Assembly: GCA_938046095.1 (NCBI GenBank)
Contig: CALIXS010000025.1
Location: 1-64,000, forward strand
DNA: 64,000 bases
Direction: 5' to 3'
Source of the DNA: an uncultured Clostridia bacterium
GTDB lineage: Bacteria > Bacillota > Clostridia > Peptostreptococcales > Anaerovoracaceae
The notes below the pieces were generated by a model. It did not search any database. It was not told where the DNA came from and worked only from the letters and a program-made list of their open reading frames with translations. Numbering within the stretch: the stretch's first letter is position 1; every line of letters begins with the position of its first letter. The translations under genes and the position numbers were made by a program. Below, in pieces: positions 42,715-50,561 of the stretch.

Positions 42715-44439
42715 ATGCTCAAGATTATGTTCGGCTATTTCAGGCCGCACAGGAAAATATTTATTGCAGACATGCTCTGCGCACTGATGATAGCTGTTAT
42801 AGATCTCGTATTTCCGATGGTTTCGCGTTACTCCATGTATACGCTTCTGCCTGCGATGAAATACCGCGTTTTTTTTGTTCTCATGGCGATAATGGGCGTT
42901 TCTTTTCTTATGAGAGCGATTTTCTATTATTTTATGACATATATAGGTCACACGTTCGGCGTAACGATAGAGACGGACATAAGAGCAGGCCTGTTTGCAC
43001 ATCTTCAGACCCTCGATTTCGAGTTTTACGACAGGAACAGGACGGGCACGCTGATGAGCAGGCTGACGAGTGATCTGTTCGAAATAACGGAGCTTGCGCA
43101 CCACGGACCTGAGGATGTTCTTATAGCGGTTCTTACCATAGCGGGTGCTCTTACCGTAATGTTTACGATAGAATGGCGCCTTGCGCTCGTAGTCGCCGTA
43201 ATGGTTCCTGTATTTCTGGCGATTGTAATGTTCACAAGACGCGATATGGCTGAGGCTTCAGTCAATGTAAAAAGGAAGACGGCGGAAATAAATTCCGATA
43301 TAGAATCGTGCATATCGGGTGTGAAGACGAGCAAGGCCTTTGCAAACGAAGATGTTGACAACGGCAGGTTCGCAGCTTCAAACGGGCTTTATCGCGAAGC
43401 AAAGAGCGGATATTACAAGGCGATGGGTCGTTTCAACGCATCTCAGGAGTTTTTCATGGGGCTTATGCCCGTCGCGGTTATCGCGTTCGGCGGAGCGCTG
43501 ATAATGCAGGGCAGGATGAATTATATCGATCTGATAACGTTTACGCTTTACGTATCGGCGTTCATAACTCCCGTCAGGCGCATGTCGAATTTTGCCGAGG
43601 TGTTTGCTAACGGCATGGCGGGCTTAAGACGTTTCGGTGAGATAATGGCGATACAGCCTCAGGTACCCGAAAATCAGGATGCTCCGGACATCAATGTAAC
43701 GGACGGCAGAATAGATATAGACGATATCAGCTTCTCGTACGACGAGCGCACGGAGGTGCTTTCACACGTGGATCTTCATATTGAGCCCGGAGAGACTGTC
43801 GCCGTCGTAGGCCATTCGGGAGGGGGCAAGACGACTCTTTGCCAGCTGATTCCGAGGTTCTATGACGTTTCGGACGGCTCGATAAGGATAGACGGTCAGG
43901 ATATTCGCGATGTCAACAAGCGTTCCCTCAGAGCTAACATAGGGATCGTTCAGCAGGACGTTTTTATATTCGCGGATACGGTTCTCGAGAACATTCGATA
44001 CGGCAGGCCGGAGGCTTCATACGCCGAGGTAGTCTCGGCCGCCAAACGCGCCGAAATATACGAGGATATAATGGATATGCCGGACGGATTTGACACATAT
44101 GTAGGAGAACGCGGTACGAAGCTTTCGGGAGGACAGAAGCAAAGGATATCCATAGCGAGGATATTTCTGAAGGATCCCGCGATACTTATTCTCGACGAGG
44201 CGACGAGCGCGCTCGACACGATTACGGAGCGCCTCATACAAAAGTCGTTCGACGAGCTGTCGGTAGGCAGGACGAGCGTCATCATAGCACACAGGCTCGC
44301 GACAGTTCACGGCGCCGACAGGATAGTACTCGTCGACGAAGGAAGAATAAAAGAGGAAGGGACGCACGAGGAGCTCATGAACCTTAACGGCATGTACGCA
44401 AGGCTTTACGAAACTCAGCGCCTCGGTGACGGCGAATGA
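42715..44439 (+). CDS. ABC exporter, fused membrane and ATPase domains
   Basis: ATG 42715 follows GGAGGAGG. The 574-residue half-transporter has six membrane segments (~1-310) and an ATPase with Walker A G-H-S-G-G-G-K-T-T (~371-379), signature L-S-G-G-Q-K-Q-R (~473), Walker B I-L-I-L-D-E-A-T-S-A-L-D and an H-loop (A-H-R-L-A-T). The layout is that of MsbA/LmrA/BmrA-like drug or lipid exporters. Substrate unknown; it probably works as a homodimer because only one such gene is present. The stop overlaps the next gene. Confidence 0.92.
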   Translation: MLKIMFGYFRPHRKIFIADMLCALMIAVIDLVFPMVSRYSMYTLLPAMKYRVFFVLMAIMGVSFLMRAIFYYFMTYIGHTFGVTIETDIRAGLFAHLQTLDFEFYDRNRTGTLMSRLTSDLFEITELAHHGPEDVLIAVLTIAGALTVMFTIEWRLALVVAVMVPVFLAIVMFTRRDMAEASVNVKRKTAEINSDIESCISGVKTSKAFANEDVDNGRFAASNGLYREAKSGYYKAMGRFNASQEFFMGLMPVAVIAFGGALIMQGRMNYIDLITFTLYVSAFITPVRRMSNFAEVFANGMAGLRRFGEIMAIQPQVPENQDAPDINVTDGRIDIDDISFSYDERTEVLSHVDLHIEPGETVAVVGHSGGGKTTLCQLIPRFYDVSDGSIRIDGQDIRDVNKRSLRANIGIVQQDVFIFADTVLENIRYGRPEASYAEVVSAAKRAEIYEDIMDMPDGFDTYVGERGTKLSGGQKQRISIARIFLKDPAILILDEATSALDTITERLIQKSFDELSVGRTSVIIAHRLATVHGADRIVLVDEGRIKEEGTHEELMNLNGMYARLYETQRLGDGE

Positions 44440-44729
44440 TATATCTGTATCTGTTTATTGCAGCGGCAGTTTACTTTGTCGTGATGCTTCTCTTTTGGAG
44501 ATTTGTAAAGGAGCCCGAGGCAAAGAGGGGATTTCTGATAAGCAGGATAGCGATGGCAGGTATGATAATCGCTGCGGTTGCCGTTTTCAATGTGTTTGGG
44601 CTGCCGAACAAAGCTCTCGGCTATGTTCTCATAGGCGTGCTCGTGCTTACGTACGGCATCGAGCACGGCATAAATTCGAAACCGGACGGGAATACAGACG
44701 AAGAGGAAAAGAAGATATTTCGGCAGTGA
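44436..44729 (+). CDS. Small membrane protein of unknown function
   Basis: A 97-residue protein with three hydrophobic segments (about 2-22, 35-52 and 58-75) and an acidic, lysine-containing tail. Its ATG overlaps the stop of the ABC exporter (ATGA), so the two are translationally coupled. No family is recognised. It may be an accessory subunit of the exporter. Confidence 0.6.
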   Translation: MIYLYLFIAAAVYFVVMLLFWRFVKEPEAKRGFLISRIAMAGMIIAAVAVFNVFGLPNKALGYVLIGVLVLTYGIEHGINSKPDGNTDEEEKKIFRQ

Positions 44730-44772
44730 TATCAGCGGTATGAGCATGTACGGATTTTTCAGAAAAATAATA

Positions 44773-44801
44773 TTGACAATAGGGACAAATCGTGATATTT
44801 T
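44773..44801 (+). promoter_or_regulatory. Promoter of the ethanolamine locus (before eutG)
   Basis: A perfect TTGACA (44773-44778) is separated by 17 bases from TATTTT (44796-44801). Transcription would start near 44808, a few bases before the first ANTAR-type hairpin. Confidence 0.75.
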
Positions 44802-44812
44802 TTACATAAGAT

Positions 44813-44853
44813 CAGTGACGACGTAGTTACTGCAGTGATGCGAGGTAGTGTCA
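44813..44853 (+). ncRNA. ANTAR-type antitermination leader, hairpins P1 and P2 (eutG)
   Basis: P1: CAGTGAC-[GACGTA]-GTTACTG, 44813-44832. P2: TGATGC-[GAGGTA]-GTGTCA, 44836-44853. Both have six-base loops of the form G-N-N-G-N-A. P2's 3' arm (44848-44853) is also the first six bases of the terminator stem, so P2 and the terminator cannot form together. This is the layout described for RNAs bound by the ANTAR regulator EutV. Confidence 0.8.
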
Positions 44854-44879
44854 GTCCTTATTCGGATTGGCACTTTTTT
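44848..44879 (+). terminator. Conditional terminator in the eutG leader
   Basis: GTGTCAGTCC (44848-44857), loop TTATTC, GGATTGGCAC (44864-44873; 10 pairs with two G-T), then TTTTTT (44874-44879). It overlaps hairpin P2 of the leader. Confidence 0.88.
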
Positions 44880-44916
44880 GTTACAAACAGGTATGTTACG
44901 GCAGTTTGCGGGATGT

Positions 44917-44941
44917 CATACATATATCCTATATATGTATG
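44917..44941 (+). promoter_or_regulatory. Hairpin covering the eutG start codon
   Basis: CATACATATA (44917-44926), loop TCCTA, TATATGTATG (44932-44941): a perfect 10-bp inverted repeat whose 3' arm ends in the likely ATG start. It could hide the start in the mRNA or be a protein site in DNA. Confidence 0.5.
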
Positions 44942-46105
44942 ACGTATATGGTGACGGCATTGAGCATATACAGAGGCGGGAAAAAAATACTGATAGGCGG
45001 CGGGCATATAGAGCAGGAGTTTACCGGCAGCAGACACGTGTTTATAGTATGCGATCCGTTTATCGAGCGATCCGGAACGGTCAGATATCTTACCGACAGA
45101 CTTGAGAGAATAAAGGTCGCGTATACGGTCTATTCGGACGTTGAGCCGGATCCGGGAACGGAGCTGGTCGCAAGAGGAATATCTTCGCTCGCGGAAGTGC
45201 AGCCGGATGTCCTTGTAGGCTTCGGCGGAGGCTCGGCGATAGACGCCTGCAAGGCGATGATGTTTTTTGCCGAAAAAGAGCGCATCATAGGCGAATGCAG
45301 GTTTATAGCGATACCGACTACGAGCGGAACGGGCTCGGAGGTTACGGATTTTTCGGTAATAAGCGACAAGGAAAAGGAAATAAAATATCCGCTTATAGCT
45401 CCCGAGCTTCTCCCCGATACGGCGATACTCGATGCCGAGCTTACGATGAGCGTACCGCCGGAGATAACAGCCAACACGGGCATGGATGTTCTGACTCATG
45501 CGATAGAGGCGACGGTTTCGACGAACGCGGGTGATTTTTCGGATGCCATGGCGGAAAAGGCGATCAAGCTTGTGCGCAGTAATCTCATAACAGCATACAA
45601 AAATCCGGGAGACCGTGCCGCAAGACAGGCGATGCACAACGCCTCATGCATGGCCGGAATAGCGTTTAACAACGCGGGCCTGGGGCTCAATCATGGGATG
45701 GCGCATGCTCTCGGCGCTCACTTTCATGTACCGCACGGCAAAGCGAACGCTATACTGCTCCCTTACGTTACGGGCTTCAACGCCGGCTGTTTTGACAATC
45801 TTACGGAACACGCCAAGAAATACGCCAAAATAGCAAGACTGATACATGTAGATGCCGGGAGCATAAGACAGAGCAGCTTCAATCTGATAAGAACGATAAA
45901 AAGAACGAACGAACAGCTCGGAATCCCGGCGAGCATAATGTCTGCCGGTATAGACAGAGCCGAATTTGAGTCGCAGCTCGACCCGATGGCTCGATCGGCC
46001 CTGGCGGACAGATGCACGGCGACTAATCCTCGCGGATGTACGGCGGAAGATATCAGGCGCATATTTATACACGCATATTTCGGGAGCGTGGGCAAAAGGT
46101 TGTGA
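44939..46105 (+). CDS. eutG: Iron-type alcohol dehydrogenase EutG
   Basis: A 388-residue group-III (iron) alcohol dehydrogenase that reduces acetaldehyde to ethanol and recycles NADH inside the microcompartment. Motifs: G-G-G-S-A-I-D near residue 92-98, P-T-T-S-G-T-G-S-E near 120, and metal ligands D ... H in A-L-G-A-H-F-H-V-P-H-G-K near 255. ATG 44939 or 44948 are both possible starts, and no clear ribosome-binding site precedes them, which is unusual for this genome. A longer frame to 44867 would run through the terminator. It heads the locus, with its own promoter and ANTAR leader. Confidence 0.9.
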   Translation: MTYMVTALSIYRGGKKILIGGGHIEQEFTGSRHVFIVCDPFIERSGTVRYLTDRLERIKVAYTVYSDVEPDPGTELVARGISSLAEVQPDVLVGFGGGSAIDACKAMMFFAEKERIIGECRFIAIPTTSGTGSEVTDFSVISDKEKEIKYPLIAPELLPDTAILDAELTMSVPPEITANTGMDVLTHAIEATVSTNAGDFSDAMAEKAIKLVRSNLITAYKNPGDRAARQAMHNASCMAGIAFNNAGLGLNHGMAHALGAHFHVPHGKANAILLPYVTGFNAGCFDNLTEHAKKYAKIARLIHVDAGSIRQSSFNLIRTIKRTNEQLGIPASIMSAGIDRAEFESQLDPMARSALADRCTATNPRGCTAEDIRRIFIHAYFGSVGKRL

Positions 46106-46180
46106 ATCAAATGCCGGGCATGGCGCGAGTACGTCTGATTTGTCGATGTTTCCGGTATATAGAGGGCATAGGAAATACAT

Positions 46181-46528
46181 ATGGCTTTTGAAAACAAAGA
46201 GAGAATTATTCAGGAATTCGTTCCCGGCAGGCAGATAACGCTGGCACATATAATCGCAAGTCCCGTCCCGGAACTTTACGGAAAGCTCGGGATCGTCGAT
46301 GTGAAGGATGCGATCGGGATATTTACCATAACACCGAGCGAGGGTGCGATAATTGCCGCCGACGTGGCGAGCAAGGCATCTAACGTCAGGATAGGCTTTG
46401 TCGACAGGTTCAGCGGCTCCCTTTTGATATACGGCGACGTTGCGGCGGTAAGGGAGGCTATGAACGACGTAATAAGAGTGCTCTGCGACGAGATGAAGTT
46501 TACGCCTACCGAAATAACCGGGAATTAG
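46181..46528 (+). CDS. eutS: Microcompartment shell protein EutS
   Basis: A 115-residue permuted BMC protein with the EutS start ([15 protein letters not shown] near residues 12-26), then D-A-I-G-I-F and the BMC helix/strand set with [10 protein letters not shown]. EutS hexamers are bent and help shape shell edges. ATG 46181 is preceded by AGGAAA. It lies 75 bases after eutG and three bases before the eutP start. Confidence 0.95.
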   Translation: MAFENKERIIQEFVPGRQITLAHIIASPVPELYGKLGIVDVKDAIGIFTITPSEGAIIAADVASKASNVRIGFVDRFSGSLLIYGDVAAVREAMNDVIRVLCDEMKFTPTEITGN

Positions 46529-46530
46529 CG

Positions 46531-46962
46531 ATGAAGAGGGTCATTTTCATCGGCAATATAGCCTGCGGAAAGACAACGCTCGGTCAGGTGATTTTGGGAG
46601 AAAAGATAGAATACAAAAAGACGCAGGCCGTGGAGGTTCTTGGCTCCGACATCCTCGATACACCGGGCGAGTATCTGGAATTGAACCATTACAGAGGCGC
46701 TCTGATGATCACATCGGCTGATGCCGACGTGATCGCATTCGTCCAGTCCGCTATGGACGATGACAGGATGTTTCCTCCAAGCTATGCAGGCTCGTTTGCA
46801 AAGCCGGTTATAGGGATCGTGACAAAGACGGACATCGCCACAAAGCGGCAGGTCGAAGGCGCCGTAGAGCATCTGAAAAACGCAGGTGCGGGGAGAATAT
46901 TCAAAATCAGCAGCTACAAGGGATCAGGGATACAGAAGCTTATAGACTATTTGAACGAGTAA
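46531..46962 (+). CDS. eutP: EutP, P-loop protein of ethanolamine utilisation
   Basis: A 143-residue small GTPase-like protein: G1 G-N-I-A-C-G-K-T-T-L at 8-17, G3-like D-T-P-G-E near 42, and G4-like T-K-T-D near 98. EutP and EutQ have been reported in Salmonella to have acetate-kinase activity, which would turn PduL's acetyl phosphate into ATP; whether that holds here is inference. It follows eutS immediately and precedes eutV by 15 bases. Confidence 0.93.
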   Translation: MKRVIFIGNIACGKTTLGQVILGEKIEYKKTQAVEVLGSDILDTPGEYLELNHYRGALMITSADADVIAFVQSAMDDDRMFPPSYAGSFAKPVIGIVTKTDIATKRQVEGAVEHLKNAGAGRIFKISSYKGSGIQKLIDYLNE

Positions 46963-46977
46963 CGAAAGGAATATCTG

Positions 46978-47556
46978 ATGCAAAGACTCACAATCGTAAT
47001 TGCGGATGATGAACCGATTATCAGAATGGATCTGAGAGCCATGCTCACCAACGCCGGATATGACGTCGTAGGTGAGGGTGCTGACGGCTTTGAGGCTATT
47101 GAACTGTGCAAAACATTGAAGCCGGACGTAGCGATCCTTGACATAAAGATGGGTGACCTCGACGGGTTGTCGGCGGCGAAATACATAAACGATGACTGTC
47201 CGGACATCGCTCTGATAATGCTTACGGCATACAGCAAGGGCGAGTATATAGACAGGGCGAGAGAAAACGGAATAAGCACGTATCTCGTCAAGCCCATCAA
47301 CGAGAAGCTCTTAGTGCCGAACATTGAGATGGCCGTTGCGAGAAATAAGGAACTGCTCGAATACAGGACGAATTTCGACAGGGCTACGAAGCGCCTCGAA
47401 AGCAGGAAAACGATAGAAAAGGCTCGAGGCCTGCTTATGGAAAAGAAAAATATGTCCGAGGAGGAGGCATATCAGTACATACGCAGCATAAGCAAGAAAT
47501 ATAACATGGCAATGAATAAGATCGCCGAAATGCTCATAAAGCAATTTGAGGTATGA
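46978..47556 (+). CDS. eutV: ANTAR response regulator EutV
   Basis: A 192-residue two-component regulator. The receiver domain has acidic residues D10-D11, phospho-acceptor D55 (V-A-I-L-D-I-K), T83 and K105. A linker coiled coil leads to an ANTAR RNA-binding domain (~130-187; A-R-G-L-L-M-E-K-K and S-E-E-E-A-Y-Q-Y-I). When phosphorylated, EutV proteins dimerise and bind paired hairpins in eut leaders, preventing termination. The two leaders in this window are the obvious targets. AAAGGAA lies before the ATG, and its stop overlaps eutW by 4 bases. Confidence 0.95.
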   Translation: MQRLTIVIADDEPIIRMDLRAMLTNAGYDVVGEGADGFEAIELCKTLKPDVAILDIKMGDLDGLSAAKYINDDCPDIALIMLTAYSKGEYIDRARENGISTYLVKPINEKLLVPNIEMAVARNKELLEYRTNFDRATKRLESRKTIEKARGLLMEKKNMSEEEAYQYIRSISKKYNMAMNKIAEMLIKQFEV

Positions 47557-48941
47557 CAGTGACTGACACGATAGAAAAAATATGCAGAGAATTCACAAGC
47601 CTTAAAATAGAAGAGATACGTGAAATCAAGATTGCTGCGAAATCGCTCCAGGCGATAGCAAATCTCTTTGATGCCGACGCGTTCATAGACTGCCAGATGG
47701 CTGACGGGAGCGGGGATGCGATAGTGGTTGCCGAGGCGAAGCCGACGGACAGCGACTCGTCATATAAAAGAACGGTAGTAGGGCTTATAGCCACGAAGGA
47801 AAAGGAGCCTGCGGTTTACAGGGGCTTTCAGGTGGGCGTGGGAACGAAGTTCATGAAGGCCACAACACAGGAAAATGTTCACGTTGTACAGACTGTTGAA
47901 CCGATATACTTTGACGACAGGATCATAGGCGTTTTCATCGTCGAACAGAAGATGGAGCAGGTCGGATATACACACAAGAAAAACGATATAAGCTCCGATA
48001 TAGATGATGTGGCGCTTATACATGAAAGCAAGAGCGTAGTAGATAACATCGAAGAAGGTCTCATATTCGTGGGATGCAGCAACAAGATAATTTTCAGGAA
48101 CAGAGTTGCGGAGATGATATTCAAAAGGCTCGGTTTCATAAATGATATACTCGGAGAGGATTACAAGGACGTATGTCTCGTACCTCCTCCTGACAGCGGC
48201 AAGGACTGCGATACAGGTGTTCAGGAAGTCGTACTCGGAAATTTCCATTTTGCCATCAAAACTATAGATGTAGGAAGAGACGATATCGACTATGCAGTGA
48301 CGATAAGCGATATTACGACAAAGCGAATTCAGGAAAAGGAGCTCATCCTTAAATCGGTAGCTTTCAAGGAGATGCATCACAGGATAAAGAATAACCTCCA
48401 GACGATCACATCACTCCTGAGGCTTCAGAGAAACTCGATCGAATCAGAGGTCGGCAGGCAGGCTCTGAACGAAACTATAAGCAGGATCCTCGCGATCTCA
48501 TCGACGCATCAGCTTTTGATAGAGACGGATATAGAAGAGGTCATGCTGAATGACATCGTTGCCAACATCAAAGAGAATACTATGGTGTATTGCAGCAACG
48601 AAGGGTTCAACCTTAAGGTCGAATGCTACGGCGGCGATTTCAGCATAAAATTTGAAAAGGCTATGGCTCTCGCGTGCATTCTGAACGAGCTTATGCAAAA
48701 CTCGCTCAAATACGCGTTCGGCGGACGTAAAAACGGCAGGATAATCGTCATCACCCTGCAAAGAAGAGCAGATGATACGGAGCTTATATTCATAGATGAC
48801 GGTTGCGGTTTCGATGTAAAAAAGACGACAGAGGGCGGCATGGGCTGGACGATAATACGCTCCATGGTAAAGGAAAAACTTGAGGGTCACCTGACAGTGA
48901 GATCAACCGATGCGGGAACACGCGTCAGAATAGTTTTTTAG
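47553..48941 (+). CDS. eutW: Ethanolamine sensor histidine kinase EutW
   Basis: A 462-residue soluble kinase. N-terminal GAF-like part (~1-150) and PAS-like part (~155-265), then a HisKA_2-type dimerisation helix with H-H-R-I-K-N-N-L-Q (His at ~276). The HATPase domain follows, with N-E-L-M-Q-N-S-L-K-Y-A (N box), D-D-G-C-G-F and G-G-M-G-W (G boxes). It has no membrane segment, so it senses a cytoplasmic signal; in Enterococcus the signal is ethanolamine. The ATG overlaps eutV, as expected for the pair. Confidence 0.95.
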   Translation: MTVTDTIEKICREFTSLKIEEIREIKIAAKSLQAIANLFDADAFIDCQMADGSGDAIVVAEAKPTDSDSSYKRTVVGLIATKEKEPAVYRGFQVGVGTKFMKATTQENVHVVQTVEPIYFDDRIIGVFIVEQKMEQVGYTHKKNDISSDIDDVALIHESKSVVDNIEEGLIFVGCSNKIIFRNRVAEMIFKRLGFINDILGEDYKDVCLVPPPDSGKDCDTGVQEVVLGNFHFAIKTIDVGRDDIDYAVTISDITTKRIQEKELILKSVAFKEMHHRIKNNLQTITSLLRLQRNSIESEVGRQALNETISRILAISSTHQLLIETDIEEVMLNDIVANIKENTMVYCSNEGFNLKVECYGGDFSIKFEKAMALACILNELMQNSLKYAFGGRKNGRIIVITLQRRADDTELIFIDDGCGFDVKKTTEGGMGWTIIRSMVKEKLEGHLTVRSTDAGTRVRIVF

Positions 48942-48990
48942 AATTTTTCGGGAACGGTATCGACGAAGAACCGAAACAACAGAATACACA

Positions 48991-49034
48991 CATGCTGCGG
49001 AGCAGCAGCATGAAAATCAGACGATGCAGTCCGA
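48991..49034 (+). ncRNA. ANTAR-type antitermination leader, hairpins P1 and P2 (eutA)
   Basis: P1: CATGCTGC-[GGAGCA]-GCAGCATG, 48991-49012, a perfect 8-bp stem. P2: TCAGAC-[GATGCA]-GTCCGA, 49017-49034, one A-C mismatch. Loops again fit G-N-N-G-N-A. P2 shares GTCCGA with the 5' arm of the terminator. Lies between eutW and eutA, so antitermination would control the lyase and shell genes. Confidence 0.82.
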
Positions 49035-49079
49035 GGAAACCCCTTATATGTTTTAAGGGTGTCTTCGGATTGTTTTTTT
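49027..49079 (+). terminator. Conditional terminator in the eutA leader
   Basis: The stem CAGTCCGAGGA (49027-49037) with TCTTCGGATTG (49062-49072), continued by CCCTTA (49041-49046) with TAAGGG (49054-49059) across a small internal loop, is followed by seven T's (49073-49079). It is mutually exclusive with hairpin P2. Confidence 0.9.
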
Positions 49080-49103
49080 ACAAATGTTTTGCGAGGAAGG
49101 TAA

Positions 49104-50534
49104 ATGAAGGAAGTAATCAACAGCGTAGGTATCGATATCGGAACATCGACGACGCAGCTGATATTCAGCAAGCTGACGATCGAGAACATGGCGACGAGTT
49201 ATACGGTGCCTCGTATAAGCATTGTAGACACTGAGGTCGTCTATAAGAGCGATATATATTTCACGCCGCTTGATTCGGCATCAAATATCGATACGGAAAA
49301 AGTAAAAAAAATAGTTACGGACGAATACGCCAAAGCAGGCATGAAGCCTGAGGATCTGCACACGGGAGCGGTGATCATAACTGGCGAGGCGGCGAGAAAG
49401 GAAAACGCCGACGACGTATTGTCATCACTGAGCAGCATGGCGGGGGACTTCGTCGTTGCGACTGCGGGGCCGGATCTCGAGTCCGTGCTTTCTGCGAGAG
49501 GCGCGGGAACCGATTTTATATCCGAAGAAGAGCGATGCACTGTAGCGAATATAGATATCGGCGGAGGCACGAGCAATATAGCGGTATTTCGCAAGGGAGT
49601 TCTTGTCGCAACCTCCTGCCTCGATATAGGCGGAAGGCTTATAAAAGTCGAGGGCGGCAGAATAACATATATATATAGAAAAATCGCGGAATTTGCCGCG
49701 GAAAACGGCATGACGATACGCGTGGGAGATGCTGCGGACGAGCGAACGCTCCGAAAGCTTGCAGAGCTCATGGCGTCACAGCTTGCCATGGCGCTCGGAC
49801 TTGTACCGAAAAACAAATATCACTCGGCGCTCTACACCAATGACGGCCCGGCCTTATCAGATGAAATAAAGGTCGACGGAGTCACATTCTCGGGAGGTGT
49901 CGCCGATATAGTATATAACGGCCACAGCGGAGACTGCTTCGAATACGGGGATATCGGACCGATACTCGGTAATGCCGTAAACGCATCGGGAGACTTTGCC
50001 GCAGCCAGGCGCTTTACATCTGTGGAAACGATAAGGGCGACCGTCGTCGGCGCAGGTACTCATACGACCGAGGTGAGCGGAAGTACTATCAGATATGAGG
50101 AAAACTGCCTTCCGATAAAGAATATTCCTGTCGTAAAGATGAGCTGTGAGGATGAGAACGACCTGCTGACGTTCCCGAAAAAAATGGCTGAGAAAATAGA
50201 GCTCTTCACAAGAACGGATGCTTACGAATGTGTAGCCGTAGCGATAAGCGGAGAAAATCATACGAGTTTCAAAGCCGTTCAGGAAATGGGGAGAGCTATA
50301 ACGGAGGGGCTTTCGGATTACTGCAAGCTCGGCTTCCCGATAGTAGTGATATGTGAAAGCGATATAGGTAAGGTTCTCGGCAATACGCTAAAGGTAATGC
50401 TTGGAATAGATAAACAAATTATTTCCATTGATAACATCTTTGTCAAGGACGGTGACTTCGTCGATATCGGCGAGCCTGTAGCCAACGGACGCGTTGTCCC
50501 CGTCGTCACAAAGACGTTGATTTTTAACCGCTGA
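49104..50534 (+). CDS. eutA: Ethanolamine ammonia-lyase reactivase EutA
   Basis: A 476-residue ASKHA-fold ATPase: G-I-D-I-G-T-S-T-T near residue 8 (phosphate loop 1) and N-I-D-I-G-G-G-T-S-N near 150 (phosphate loop 2), then F-S-G-G-V-A-D-I near 255. EutA exchanges damaged cobalamin on EutBC in an ATP-dependent step. GGAAGG precedes the ATG 24 bases after the leader terminator. First structural gene of the second transcription segment. Confidence 0.95.
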   Translation: MKEVINSVGIDIGTSTTQLIFSKLTIENMATSYTVPRISIVDTEVVYKSDIYFTPLDSASNIDTEKVKKIVTDEYAKAGMKPEDLHTGAVIITGEAARKENADDVLSSLSSMAGDFVVATAGPDLESVLSARGAGTDFISEEERCTVANIDIGGGTSNIAVFRKGVLVATSCLDIGGRLIKVEGGRITYIYRKIAEFAAENGMTIRVGDAADERTLRKLAELMASQLAMALGLVPKNKYHSALYTNDGPALSDEIKVDGVTFSGGVADIVYNGHSGDCFEYGDIGPILGNAVNASGDFAAARRFTSVETIRATVVGAGTHTTEVSGSTIRYEENCLPIKNIPVVKMSCEDENDLLTFPKKMAEKIELFTRTDAYECVAVAISGENHTSFKAVQEMGRAITEGLSDYCKLGFPIVVICESDIGKVLGNTLKVMLGIDKQIISIDNIFVKDGDFVDIGEPVANGRVVPVVTKTLIFNR

Positions 50535-50561
50535 AAGAATGAAAAGTGAGAGGTGAAGAAC

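Noticed and set aside
44867..44938. Upstream extension of eutG
   Set aside because: It would begin within the leader terminator; the added residues are unlike the family.
46106..46180. Possible third ANTAR leader before eutS
   Set aside because: A pairing CAAAT/ATTTG exists but there is no terminator T-run and no six-base loop of the right form.
46229..46246. TGGCAC ... CGCA resembling a sigma-54 promoter inside eutS
   Set aside because: Spacing is one base off and it lies within a coding region with no activator nearby.
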